A stretch of DNA of 64,000 bases from Nocardia sp. NBC_01327 (GCF_035958815.1 NZ_CP108384.1:186001-250000); one strand, 5' to 3'; positions 42,272 through 51,516 are shown, counted from the first letter of the stretch. Translations and numbers: made by a program. The notes: generated from the sequence alone by a model not told the origin.

Positions 42272-43642
42272 CTATAGGCCCAGTTGCGCGGCCGCATTAC
42301 GTTTGTGGCGTGGGTTGCGGTCGTAGCGGCGCACCGTGGTCACCGACTTATGCCGGGTCATGTTCATGACCTCCTCCAGGCTGGCACCTCGATCGAAAGC
42401 CTCGGTCGCGGCGCCCGCACGCAGGGCGTGTGCACTGAATTGCGCCACCAGTGCGGGGTCGATCCCGGCCTGCGCGGCGCGGCGGCGCAGGACCCGCTCG
42501 ACGGACTCCCCCGTCAGCGGCCGCGCCTCGTACGGCAGCATGCCGTTCTTCAGTGACCGGAATAATGCCACCGTGGTGCGGGGCGCACGGGGCCATGGCC
42601 GATCGCAGACATGCGTATCGAGGTCGGAACCCTCGCGGCGTAGCAGTCGTTGCACCGCGAGCATCCCGGCATCGGAGGCAACTCGGGTCGCCTCGGCGAG
42701 GTCGAGCGGCCGGGTAGCCGCATTTTGCTGCACCGCATGCTTTTTCACACCGTCTGCCGCGGTGTCATAGGCAATCACGACCGCCATCCAGCGCAGCAGT
42801 ACGCACCAGGGGCACGAGCGCGCCGAGGTCCGACCGCGTGGGACGTACACATACTCGGGATCCTCCGGGCTGGCCTTGGAGCCGCGCAGGTGGATGGCCA
42901 GCCAATCCCCGTCACGATCGCCCGCCGGAGAGAAGTCTCGAATCTCGCGCTGCGCCAACTCTTCTCGCCGCAGCGCTCCAGTGAAACCCAGCACCAGCAG
43001 GGCGATATCCCGGCGAGCGGTGAGCTGTTGCTTCCACCCCCGCGCCTCATCACCGACGACCTGCACGATCGTCTGTAGATGTTCCGTCAGCAGGGGCGCC
43101 GCCTGGCGCGGGGTCTCCCCCGCCGCTATACGACGCCGGCGGATGCCACGCAGGGTCCGTGTGACCAGCGGATCCTGCCCGGGGTGCTCGAATCCGGCCG
43201 CAGCGTGCCGATCTCCGATCGCCGCCAGCCACACCCCGAAAGTGCTTGTCTTGTATCGAAAATCTTCACCCTTGCGCTCACGGGCCGCGGCGGCGAAGTA
43301 TCGGGCCACCGTGCGGGGCGCGGCAGGCAAGGCCGCATAGTCGCGTTCGACGCACCAGTTGTCGAACCGCCGCCAGCCCGAGACATAGGCGCGACGGGTA
43401 TTGGAGGCCTCCGCGGCCGCTAGATCTTCGGCGATCAGAGCATCTTCCGGGGCCGCCCGATGCTCGGGCACGCTCTCGTCCACCGCCTGCAAAGTGACAC
43501 CGGTGCGGGTCCGCCTAGCCGGCGAGGGCCACTGACGTGATCTGCCGGACCGCTGGTCAGGCTCGTTCGGTATCGCCGGATCGTTCATGAAGACGCCTGG
43601 TTCGGTCATGATCGCTTCGGCACCGAGATCTCGCCCGTCCAC
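42272..43642 (-). CDS. Tyrosine site-specific recombinase
   Basis: A 456-residue recombinase from the GTG at 43642, chosen because AAGGAGG lies six bases upstream; the frame is open further but looks non-coding. The core-binding domain (about 85-185, NTRRAYVSGWRRFDNWC) precedes the catalytic domain with GFTGALRREEL (Arg I), HALRAG (His-x-x-Arg) and TRHKSVTTVRRYDR, where the Tyr is the nucleophile. Together with its degenerate partner it forms a self-standing module resembling bipartite recombinase elements. Confidence 0.9.
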   Translation of the reverse strand: MDGRDLGAEAIMTEPGVFMNDPAIPNEPDQRSGRSRQWPSPARRTRTGVTLQAVDESVPEHRAAPEDALIAEDLAAAEASNTRRAYVSGWRRFDNWCVERDYAALPAAPRTVARYFAAAARERKGEDFRYKTSTFGVWLAAIGDRHAAAGFEHPGQDPLVTRTLRGIRRRRIAAGETPRQAAPLLTEHLQTIVQVVGDEARGWKQQLTARRDIALLVLGFTGALRREELAQREIRDFSPAGDRDGDWLAIHLRGSKASPEDPEYVYVPRGRTSARSCPWCVLLRWMAVVIAYDTAADGVKKHAVQQNAATRPLDLAEATRVASDAGMLAVQRLLRREGSDLDTHVCDRPWPRAPRTTVALFRSLKNGMLPYEARPLTGESVERVLRRRAAQAGIDPALVAQFSAHALRAGAATEAFDRGASLEEVMNMTRHKSVTTVRRYDRNPRHKRNAAAQLGL

Positions 43643-43835
43643 GCCGACCCTCCTTGCTTTGCTGATCGATCCCGCTGCCGAAGGTGGAAGTCGCTCTGCT
43701 TCACTGCCTTCCGAGAGCCTACCGGCAACCCCGATACGCAGGAGAGACGTCAGGCTCCCAGTAGTCGCCGACAGCAATCCGAGGAAGGCCGGGATGTCCC
43801 CCTGCTCGAGGGCGATTCGCCCATGACGTGCACCT

Positions 43836-44894
43836 CTACACCGGACAGTATCCATAGTCTTCGGGCAGGAGGCCGAGCGACTCGTCGCGAACAGCGGCCA
43901 GGCTGGTGATGACGGCCTCGTTGGCGGCGCGGTCACCGACCGTGATCCGCATACCAGTCGAATACTGTTTCACTCGAATTCCCGCTCTAGCGAAGGCCTC
44001 GGAGATGCGATGAGTCAGCACGGGATCGCTCAGCGGAACAAAGATATGGTTCGCGGAACTGTCCGGCAGGGCGTAGCCGAGCCGGCGCAGGGCGACCGAG
44101 AGCCGATCGCGTTCGTTCGTTATCGCGTGAATGCGTTCATTCAGCTCATTCTCGGCCGTGTAGCACGCCCGAACGCCGACTTCGGCAAGAATGTTCATGC
44201 CGAAAGGCACCTGCCAGTGGGCAATCCGGGCGGCGGTCTGGGGGTCGGCGACGGCATACCCGATGCGCAGGCCCGCCAAGCCGAACGCCTTCGAAAAAGT
44301 GCGCACCACAATGACATTCGGATATGCCGCTAGCAACGTCTGGGTATCGATGCGCTGATTGGATGGCACGAACTCGATGTAGGCCTCGTCGAGTATCACC
44401 GCGATCCGGGTGTCGATCCGGTCGAGAAATTCGCCCAGTTTTCCATAGTGCAGCCGGGTGCCGGTCGGGTTGTGCGGATTACACAGCACGACCACCGCAG
44501 TCTGCTCGTCGACCGCTGCCGCCATCGCGGCCAAATCTTGCGCTCCGTCCGCAGTCAGCGGCACCATGACCGGACGGCCACCGACTGTCTCGGTCAGGAG
44601 CGGGTAGCCGTCGAATGTCGGCTCCGCCATGACCACTCGCGCACCGCTGGGCGCGGCGAACGCCTGCAGTATGTGCATGATGACGCCGGTGGCTCCGGCG
44701 CCGACAATGATCTGCGCGGGCGAACAGCCGATCCGGGCCGCGATAAGCCGCGGCAACCGATAGGGAAGAAATTCCGGGTAGCGGTTCGTCGAAGCCAGCG
44801 CCAGTTCCAAGGCGCGACGGACCGACGGCAAAGGGCCATACGGATTTTCATTGAGTGCCAGTGGGTATCGCGCGCATTCGAGCGCGGTCAGCAT
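43836..44894 (-). CDS. HisC-like class I/II aminotransferase
   Basis: A 352-residue PLP enzyme of the histidinol-phosphate/aromatic aminotransferase group: LNENPYGPLPSV near the N-terminus, N139 and N142 in CNPHNPTG, D169/Y172 in LDEAYIEF, Lys202 in TFSKAFGLAGLRIGYA and a C-terminal MRITVGDR. Its ATG shares one base with the stop of the KAS III-like gene (TGATG), so the two are translated together. It is last in the conservon operon and not in a his operon, so a specialised role on an amino-ketone or amino-acid substrate is likely (inference). Confidence 0.88.
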   Translation of the reverse strand: MLTALECARYPLALNENPYGPLPSVRRALELALASTNRYPEFLPYRLPRLIAARIGCSPAQIIVGAGATGVIMHILQAFAAPSGARVVMAEPTFDGYPLLTETVGGRPVMVPLTADGAQDLAAMAAAVDEQTAVVVLCNPHNPTGTRLHYGKLGEFLDRIDTRIAVILDEAYIEFVPSNQRIDTQTLLAAYPNVIVVRTFSKAFGLAGLRIGYAVADPQTAARIAHWQVPFGMNILAEVGVRACYTAENELNERIHAITNERDRLSVALRRLGYALPDSSANHIFVPLSDPVLTHRISEAFARAGIRVKQYSTGMRITVGDRAANEAVITSLAAVRDESLGLLPEDYGYCPV

Positions 44895-45934
44895 CACGCA
44901 CCCCCCGCGGAGTGCCGTCCACCCCAGCGCACCGCAGCCGCGGCGGCGAAATCTCCCGCGTGGGCGAACCCCGCGAACATGACCACGTCGCCGTCCCGCA
45001 CCAGCCCCGAGGTCACGGCATGGTCGAAAGTCATCGGCATGGCGGTGCCGAAGAGATTGCCGCACTCTTCGAAGGTGTCCGGGTGCCGCTCGGCAGGTAG
45101 TGCCAACTCCTCACGCCAGTTCCGGAGAAACGTGCGGTTGGGTTGATTGGTCACCAACAGGTCAAGTTCGCTCGGCGGCACCGCAATCCGCTCACAGACC
45201 GCCCGAGCAACTTCCGGGACGATCCGATTGCCGCGGTCCAGCACCTTGACGACGTTCGACTCGGTGAATCCAATGTGATGCTCGCCCGGACCCGCCTCCC
45301 AGTACCGGCGCGGCGGAGTGGCCACCGAGGTCATCTCACCCGCGAATTGGGGCAGGTGCCGCGTCTCGATATCGAGTATCGGAGACTGATCCGATTTGGT
45401 GAGCCACGCGATGCCCGCGCCGTCGCCGGGGATCGCCGCCTGCGCCATGGAACGCACCCCTTTTTGGGCGAACACCTGTCCGGCCGTATTCGTCACATTG
45501 ACGACCAGCGCGCTTCTTGCCTTGGTGTTCTGCAAAATCTCCCGGGCCAGCTTGATCCCATGGATGAAGCTGGCGCAGCCGCCATTAGCGAGGTCGATCA
45601 GCCATTCCGGCACGATGCCGAACTGGGCGGCGATCTCGCCACCATTGCCAACGAACCAGGTTTCAGGCAGCTGCGTATGCACCACAAGGACATCCACCTC
45701 GTCCAACAGCTCCGGCCCGTGGCGAACCAGCATCGGCGCGATTGCCCGAAAGGCCATATCGGCCGGGGTTTCGCCCACGCCGACATGATGTCGGAAACGC
45801 GGCGGATTGAACATGGCAGACAACGCGGACCCCGCGTCGTCATGGAACTGAGCGAAATACTCAGCCGAGACAGGATTTCCAGGCCGATAGCTGGAAACAT
45901 CGGCCAAACTCACGGTGACGGTCATGTCGATCAT
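44894..45934 (-). CDS. KAS III (FabH)-like ketoacyl synthase/acyltransferase
   Basis: A 346-residue thiolase-fold protein. The nucleophile is Cys120 in DLANGGCASF, at the place of FabH Cys112. The catalytic His position reads VTNQPNR (FabH has HQAN), so His is Asn263; the second Asn (CGNLFGTAMP, N293) is kept. Loss of His argues against ordinary decarboxylative condensation and for acyl transfer or an unusual condensation. The start is the ATG overlapping the cvnD-like stop (ATGA), nine bases before a second ATG. It joins the conservon to the aminotransferase in one coupled operon. Confidence 0.85.
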   Translation of the reverse strand: MIDMTVTVSLADVSSYRPGNPVSAEYFAQFHDDAGSALSAMFNPPRFRHHVGVGETPADMAFRAIAPMLVRHGPELLDEVDVLVVHTQLPETWFVGNGGEIAAQFGIVPEWLIDLANGGCASFIHGIKLAREILQNTKARSALVVNVTNTAGQVFAQKGVRSMAQAAIPGDGAGIAWLTKSDQSPILDIETRHLPQFAGEMTSVATPPRRYWEAGPGEHHIGFTESNVVKVLDRGNRIVPEVARAVCERIAVPPSELDLLVTNQPNRTFLRNWREELALPAERHPDTFEECGNLFGTAMPMTFDHAVTSGLVRDGDVVMFAGFAHAGDFAAAAAVRWGGRHSAGGA

Positions 45935-46569
45935 CTGTCCAATCGAATCGCCGGCGATGCCGGCGTTCCTGAAATCGGCTGGTCCGGAACGCTTTCGAGC
46001 CGGGTGAGCAGGTGTTCGGTCAGACCGACCAGCAGCTGCTTGCAGGAGTCGCGGCTGCGTGCGTCGCAATACCGCATGGGCACCTGGTCCTCGAGATCGA
46101 GGGCGGCTCGCAGGTCGGAGAGGCGATAACGGTGCGCGCCGTCGAAGTAGTTGACCCCGACCACGAATGGCAGCCGCCGGCTTTCGAAGAAGTCGATCGT
46201 GGCGAACGAATCATCCAAGCGGCGGATGTCAGCCAGGACAACCGCGCCGAGCGCGCCGGCGGCGAGTTCATCCCAGAAGAACCGGAACCGTTCCTGTCCC
46301 GGCGTGCCGAACAGGTAGAGGATCAGACTCGGGTTGACCGTAATGCGTCCGAAATCGAGTGCGACGGTGGTGGTCACCTTCGACTCCACACCCGAAAGAT
46401 CATCGACGCCTTCGCTTTCGGCGCTGATCAACTCCTCGGTGGACAGCGGCGCGATCTCACTGACAGCTCCGACCATGGTGGTCTTGCCGACACCGAATCC
46501 TCCCGCTATCAGGATCTTCGCCGAAGTGATTTTCGACGGTTGCACCATGTCAAAGCTTGAGAAGGCCAT
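45931..46569 (-). CDS. CvnD-like small GTPase of a conservon
   Basis: A 212-residue Ras-like/MglA-like GTP-binding protein. The P-loop is GGFGVGKTT, the G3 region is LFGTPGQERF, and NYFDG stands in the NKxD position as in other conservon GTPases. In conservons the GTPase associates with CvnA-C at the membrane as a bacterial counterpart of a G-protein relay. The start overlaps the DUF742 gene by 20 bases. Confidence 0.92.
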   Translation of the reverse strand: MAFSSFDMVQPSKITSAKILIAGGFGVGKTTMVGAVSEIAPLSTEELISAESEGVDDLSGVESKVTTTVALDFGRITVNPSLILYLFGTPGQERFRFFWDELAAGALGAVVLADIRRLDDSFATIDFFESRRLPFVVGVNYFDGAHRYRLSDLRAALDLEDQVPMRYCDARSRDSCKQLLVGLTEHLLTRLESVPDQPISGTPASPAIRLDR

Positions 46570-46939
46570 CACGTATCGCCCTTAACAATTCGGCGGCTTC
46601 GTTCTTGTCGTCGGCAGCGTGGCGGGACTGCCTCGAGCTGATGCTCAGATAGCCGTCCGCGATCAGGTCGCCGATCAGAATCCTGGTCACCCGAACCGGA
46701 AGCCCAAGTCGTGCCGAGATTTCCGCGATCGCCCGCGGGTTCTGCGCGATTTCGACGATCTGCTGGTACTCGGGATCCATTCGATGCAGCCGAGTATCCG
46801 CAGTACCGCCGACCGCAACGACGATGGTGATCATGGTCAGCTCGGGCGTCACATCTCGGGTCCGTCCGCGAGTCACGCCATACAAGCGGACCAGAGGACC
46901 GGCCGCCTCGTCGTACCAGAAGTCCCGTTCCCGATCCAT
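46550..46939 (-). CDS. CvnC-like DUF742 protein
   Basis: A 129-residue protein with the DUF742 opening GPLVRLYGVTRGRT, then a winged-helix-like core (PRAIAEISARLGLPVRVTRI and LIGDLIADGYL). It is the standard third member of conservons. It overlaps the GTPase gene and follows the roadblock gene by 12 bases. Confidence 0.93.
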   Translation of the reverse strand: MDRERDFWYDEAAGPLVRLYGVTRGRTRDVTPELTMITIVVAVGGTADTRLHRMDPEYQQIVEIAQNPRAIAEISARLGLPVRVTRILIGDLIADGYLSISSRQSRHAADDKNEAAELLRAIRDGLLKL

Positions 46940-46951
46940 GTCTTCGTTCGA

Positions 46952-47356
46952 TCATTGAGCTTGGTTGCTATGACGCGAGGGCGCGGAAAGCCAAGTTCCC
47001 ATGCGCTGAACGGTCAGATTCATCTCGTGCGCCACCGAACCCCAATCCGCGTTGGCCTCACCGAGAACGGCCAGACAGGCATTCGCACCGGCCGCGGTGA
47101 CGAACAGCATCGCTTCGTCGAGTTCGACCATGACCTGTTGCAGTGAGCCCGAAGCGAATTGGCGTCCCGCGCTGGCCCCGAGACTGTGCAGCGCCGACGC
47201 CATCGCGCTGAAGCGCTCGCCGTCATCCCTGGAAATCTGGGCGCAGTGTCCGAGCATCAATCCGTCATTGGACAGCATCACAACATAGCGAACACCCTTG
47301 AGCCGGCCGGTCAAATCATCCAGGATCCAATTGAACTTGCCGTGCTGTTCAGTCAT
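46952..47356 (-). CDS. CvnB-like roadblock/LC7 protein
   Basis: A 134-residue protein. From the ATG at 47356 it shows the roadblock/LC7 core: FNWILDDLTGRLKGVRYVVM, SNDGLMLG, FSAMASALHSLG and a VMVELDEAMLFVTAAG strand pair. It is expected to link the sensor kinase to the GTPase, possibly as a GTPase-activating component. It overlaps the kinase stop by eight bases. Confidence 0.93.
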   Translation of the reverse strand: MTEQHGKFNWILDDLTGRLKGVRYVVMLSNDGLMLGHCAQISRDDGERFSAMASALHSLGASAGRQFASGSLQQVMVELDEAMLFVTAAGANACLAVLGEANADWGSVAHEMNLTVQRMGTWLSAPSRHSNQAQ

Positions 47357-49898
47357 TCCACTGTCTTTCGTTGTCGGACAAGGGCTCACCCGGCGACCCG
47401 ACGGGCACGCCCGAGCGACCGAGCTTCGTTCCGGCCTGCAGGGCGGTCCACAGATCGGTGGGCCGCCCCTGCCCCGACGGCCTGTCGCGCTGTATGCGAA
47501 CACTGGGGTGGTCCTCGGGCATAGGCGCCACTGCCGGCGCGACAGGCTGCCGCTTGCGCTGCGGCAGCACAGGGCCATCGTCGAACGACGCGTACTGGGC
47601 GGGGCCGGAGCTCTCGCCCCGCACCTCGGCCATGGTCCGATTGCGGAACATGTCGGCCTCGGCGACCGGTTGCGGCTCGCGCGCCACCGGTTGGCTCGGC
47701 GCGATCAACTCCGCCAACTGGGGCTCTCGAATGAATTCCTGCGCCCCCCGCCGCAGTTCGCCGAGGTCCGCCATGAATTCGTTCGGCGGCGCCGGCTCGA
47801 CGGATTGGTCCACGACGACCAGCTCGAAAGGCAGCCGCACGACACTGCGGATACCGCCGTAATCGGACTCGGTCAGTCGCACCGCGACCTGATGACGCTT
47901 GGCCAGCTGCCCCACCACAAACAGACCCAGCCGCGGATCGCTCGAGAGCGTCGCGATATTGAAGTCCGGTGGGTCGCTCAGCATGTCGTTGATCCGCGCC
48001 ATCTCGACTCTGCTCAAACCGATGCCCAGGTCGGAGATCTCGATGATCAGACCTGCCCCGCCCAACTCGCCCGAGATCTCTACACGGGTCTGCGGCGGGG
48101 AGAAGGTGGCGGCATTGTCGATCAGCTCGGCAATGAGATGGATGAGGTCGGCCACGACCGCGCCGACCACGGGCACGTTGGGCAGTCGGACGGTGTGGAT
48201 CCTGGAATAGTGCTCGGTCTCGGTGACCGCGCTGCGCACCAGATCGTGCAGTGGCACCGGGTTGCGCCACTGCCTACCAGGCCGTTCCCCACCCAAGATC
48301 ACCAGATTCTCGGCATTACGCCGCGCCCTGGTCGCCAGATTGTCGAACTCGAACAGCATCTTCAGCGTGTCCGGATCATCGTGGCGATGCTCGGCCTTTT
48401 CCAACTGCCCGAGCAACTGGTGCATCGTCGCCTGGCTCCGGCGCGCGATATTGACGAAGACCGACTGCACGCCCTGCCTGGTCTGCGCCTCGTTCACCGC
48501 GGCGGTGGTGGCTGCCAGCTGCGCTTGATTGAACGCATCGGCGACTTGGCCGATCTCATCACGACCGAAGTCGAGCTTGGGCATTTCCAGGTCCAGGTCG
48601 ATCGTTTCGGCGCGCCTGAGCTGTTCCAAAATATTGGGCAGCCGCTTCTCGCTCACCGCAAGGGTTTCGGCCCGCAACCGGCGCAGTCGCCCTATCAGCC
48701 GCTGGGACAACAACACCGCAGCCATGAAGGCGATCAAAGACAATGACAAGGCCGCCGCACCACCCACGACGGATCTGTGGGCCAGCCTGCCGCCTACCCG
48801 ATCGGCCACCTCGCCTGCGTAGCGCAGGTGGGAGCTCCAGATTCCGACCAGCGCGGAACTTACCTGTTCGGCCGCGTCTGTCCACCCGACCAGGGGTGCT
48901 ATCGACGGAGACACCGCAGCCGGCGAACTGTTCACGGTATTGGCGGAGTTGCCATTTACGGTGGTGCCGCCATTCGACGATGTTCCCGAGGTGGTGGACC
49001 CCTGCGGGGAAGTCCCCGACGTAGAACCGCCCGAAGCGGAAGACCCGGACGACGAGGATCCCGTATCGGAGGTACCGGCGGGTGGAGCTACCACCGCGAC
49101 TGTCCGCTGAAGCAGGCTCTTTTCGAGAGTCCCCATCTGCCGCCACGACGAACTCGACACCAGCGCGCTGTAGCTGGCCATCTCGTCCGGGGTCAGCTCA
49201 CTGACCCGGTTGTCGAGTTCGTTGTGGTAAAACCCCACAAGCTTGCTGTACTCCTCCTGCTGCGAGGGAGTAAATCCGCCCTTGATCGCCGCAGCCGCAG
49301 CCAATGTGGAACTGCGGGACATCGCTTCAGCGCTCTCGAACAGACCGACCTCGGTGTCCTGCTCATTGGCGGCCTCCGGCACCGTGGCCGTACGCGCGGC
49401 AAGCCGGCCCGCGACGATCACCGTTTGAATGACCTTGTCGTAGTAGTCATAGACCTCATCGCTCTGGGCTGCCCCCAGATCGATCCGCTGGCGAATAATT
49501 GGTAGTTGCCCGAACGTTGCCTGCATTTGCGTCACGGCATCACCGATCGAGCCGTGGAACAGTTTGATCAGGTCGTTGCCCGCAGCCATCATCGTGGGAA
49601 CGGCGGCATCGAGCCGAGCCCGTTCGGGCGGGAGGTTCGCCGCGCCAGAGGTATCGCCGGCCAGCACCAGCATGCTGGTGCGGCGCTCCTGTTGCACCGC
49701 CTGTACGAACTCCAGCGCCGGTCCCGCGGTTTTGTTGATTGCGGCGGACCAATCCCGGATCGATTCCGACTGGCGCAGAAAGTAATCCGCCGTCACGCCG
49801 CCGACTATCAGCAGGGACAAACTAGGTATGAGCGCTATCGATAGAACGCGGAATCGCACGCTTCGGTTGACCTTGAACGCACGAAGAATCTTATGCAT
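47349..49898 (-). CDS. CvnA-like sensor histidine kinase with nitrate/nitrite-sensor-type domain
   Basis: About 849 residues from the ATG at 49898 (an in-frame TTG nine codons earlier is possible). Order: a transmembrane helix (about 18-40); an extracytoplasmic NIT-type helical domain (VQAVQQERRTSMLVLAGD); a long Ser/Gly/Thr-rich insertion (about 275-330); a second transmembrane helix (about 380-405); HAMP; a dimerisation region (SQATMHQLLGQLEKAEHR); and HATPase_c with the N box LIDNAATFSPP, G1 DLGIGLS and G2 GLFVVGQLAK. A Pro-rich tail follows. It should be the receptor of the conservon. Confidence 0.9.
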   Translation of the reverse strand: MHKILRAFKVNRSVRFRVLSIALIPSLSLLIVGGVTADYFLRQSESIRDWSAAINKTAGPALEFVQAVQQERRTSMLVLAGDTSGAANLPPERARLDAAVPTMMAAGNDLIKLFHGSIGDAVTQMQATFGQLPIIRQRIDLGAAQSDEVYDYYDKVIQTVIVAGRLAARTATVPEAANEQDTEVGLFESAEAMSRSSTLAAAAAIKGGFTPSQQEEYSKLVGFYHNELDNRVSELTPDEMASYSALVSSSSWRQMGTLEKSLLQRTVAVVAPPAGTSDTGSSSSGSSASGGSTSGTSPQGSTTSGTSSNGGTTVNGNSANTVNSSPAAVSPSIAPLVGWTDAAEQVSSALVGIWSSHLRYAGEVADRVGGRLAHRSVVGGAAALSLSLIAFMAAVLLSQRLIGRLRRLRAETLAVSEKRLPNILEQLRRAETIDLDLEMPKLDFGRDEIGQVADAFNQAQLAATTAAVNEAQTRQGVQSVFVNIARRSQATMHQLLGQLEKAEHRHDDPDTLKMLFEFDNLATRARRNAENLVILGGERPGRQWRNPVPLHDLVRSAVTETEHYSRIHTVRLPNVPVVGAVVADLIHLIAELIDNAATFSPPQTRVEISGELGGAGLIIEISDLGIGLSRVEMARINDMLSDPPDFNIATLSSDPRLGLFVVGQLAKRHQVAVRLTESDYGGIRSVVRLPFELVVVDQSVEPAPPNEFMADLGELRRGAQEFIREPQLAELIAPSQPVAREPQPVAEADMFRNRTMAEVRGESSGPAQYASFDDGPVLPQRKRQPVAPAVAPMPEDHPSVRIQRDRPSGQGRPTDLWTALQAGTKLGRSGVPVGSPGEPLSDNERQWND

Positions 49899-49964
49899 AT
49901 CTAACCGCAAATCTTCTATTTCCAATTGTATTGAGGCACTGCTCGATTCGGTAATCCCAACGGC

Positions 49965-50597
49965 TCAACCCAGTGCCGCTCGCTGTGCGCGCGCGAGCCA
50001 CCCACGGAAGAGTCGCGCAATCGGCAGCGCCGGCACTCCGCCCAGTTCGTCCGGCGCTGCCACCGATAGGAGCCAAGCAGGCATAAACCGCAGCGTCCAG
50101 AGCGGCGCCGTTTTGCGCATGTGGGTTTCGAAGCCTTTCCACACCGCATCGTCGAGAACCGGAGCAAGCCGAGCCAGCAACTCCGACTCCTCGTCCTCGG
50201 TATGGGCGACGATCCGCGCGTGCACATCCGTCGTTATTCGCGCCAACTCCGCCGCCACGCCGCCATCGGTACCGAGCTCCCGCGCCACTCGGCTCCAGTC
50301 GGCCAAAAACTTATCCAGCTCTTCATGTTCGCCGGTCAGCAGCACAATCGCGCTCTCGTCGGCACCGAGGCTGCGCAGTCGCGGCCACAGGAACCCGTCT
50401 TCGCCCCCATGATGGTGAACGATCAGCGTGTGCACCCGGTCGATGTAACCGCTGAGCGCGGCGGCACGCGCCGTGTTCGGAGACTCCGCCAAACGCGAAG
50501 CAGCCCCGGCGATCCGGGGAAGATCGTTGACCATCGCGCGGTGGGCCAACAGCATTGTCTGATGGCCGCTGGGCAAGCCGGAAAATGACGGACTCAT
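49965..50597 (-). CDS. Hemerythrin-domain protein
   Basis: A 210-residue helical protein with a complete set of candidate di-iron ligands: His19, H61-H62-H63 with E66 (VHHHGGEDGFLWP), H91/E92 (GEHEEL), H126 and H132 with E135/E136 (AHTEDEESEL). The C-terminal part (about 160-205) is an added hydrophobic/aromatic segment. Such proteins bind O2, NO or iron and often have a stress or sensing role. It lies just upstream of the conservon on the same strand. Confidence 0.88.
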   Translation of the reverse strand: MSPSFSGLPSGHQTMLLAHRAMVNDLPRIAGAASRLAESPNTARAAALSGYIDRVHTLIVHHHGGEDGFLWPRLRSLGADESAIVLLTGEHEELDKFLADWSRVARELGTDGGVAAELARITTDVHARIVAHTEDEESELLARLAPVLDDAVWKGFETHMRKTAPLWTLRFMPAWLLSVAAPDELGGVPALPIARLFRGWLARAQRAALG

Positions 50598-50814
50598 TAA
50601 CAGCTCCTGAGGAGTTCGGGTATTGCCGACAAACTCTCGCTTCGACGCTTGCCGAATTACATTCAGTAATCCGATATTTCGAGACTCCGATATGCGTGCT
50701 CCGCGCGATTGTCGTTGTGCGCGACACTAATCCATCCCCTCCAGCGACGACCGCAGGACCTTCCCACTAACGGGAATACCGCCACGACGTCGGCGCCGGT
50801 GTAGCTTCGGGCCC

Positions 50815-51459
50815 ATGAAGATCGACGAGAAAAAACTCTCCGACATTCCCGGTCTGGTGCGGGGAGAACAGATCGGCGTGGGCGAGGTGATGGCCCGCTG
50901 TGCCGATGTCCTTCAAGGCGAGTACACCTACGAAGATTTCTACCGGAACTATTGCACCGTCCACGGCTATATCGACTGCCCGCCTCGAGACGTCTTCGAT
51001 TACCTGGCAAATATTCATAGCCTGTCGGAATGGAGCTACAGCACACGCGATTTCGAACCGACCGATTTGCCGAATATTTACCAGGGCGTCGATACACTCG
51101 GCGTCGACACCAAGATCTTCATGAAGGTCGTCTCCAACACCGAGGCACTCACCGTCGACTATCACTGCGCGTGGGACCAGGGCGACGACCTCTGGATGAT
51201 CTACTTGATGCGAGTGGTCCCCGCCGAATTGGTGCTCAATCGCCCCGGCTCCGTGGTCACGTGGACAAACTGCCGGCATCCCTACTACGGCGAAAACCCC
51301 TATCCCACAACAGCGCCAGCGAACCGCGCCGAGTGGGTCGGTGACATGTGGGGAATCTTCGGACCGGGCCACGGCGTCGAACTGGACAACCTCAAGGCCA
51401 TTCTCGAGTATCGGCATGCCAATCAACTACCCGTCGGCCCGCACCCGCTCGACAGCTGA
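50815..51459 (+). CDS. SRPBCC-fold protein
   Basis: A 214-residue protein. After about 45 residues it has the START/SRPBCC pattern: YCTVHGYIDCPPRDVFDYLA, HSLSEWSYSTRDFE, LTVDYHCAWDQGDD and a C-terminal helix ELDNLKAILEYR. The fold binds hydrophobic ligands and includes polyketide aromatases/cyclases; no catalytic residue is decisive here. It is followed 57 bases later by a ThDP enzyme gene, probably in one transcript. Confidence 0.75.
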   Translation: MKIDEKKLSDIPGLVRGEQIGVGEVMARCADVLQGEYTYEDFYRNYCTVHGYIDCPPRDVFDYLANIHSLSEWSYSTRDFEPTDLPNIYQGVDTLGVDTKIFMKVVSNTEALTVDYHCAWDQGDDLWMIYLMRVVPAELVLNRPGSVVTWTNCRHPYYGENPYPTTAPANRAEWVGDMWGIFGPGHGVELDNLKAILEYRHANQLPVGPHPLDS

Positions 51460-51516
51460 CCATCTCACCTGAGTTGGTGCGCATCGCTCATGTGGCATAG
51501 GGATCGGATAGTCGGT

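Noticed and set aside
47298..48746. 482-codon plus-strand frame opposite the sensor kinase gene
   Set aside because: Antisense of the HATPase domain, no ribosome site or domain.
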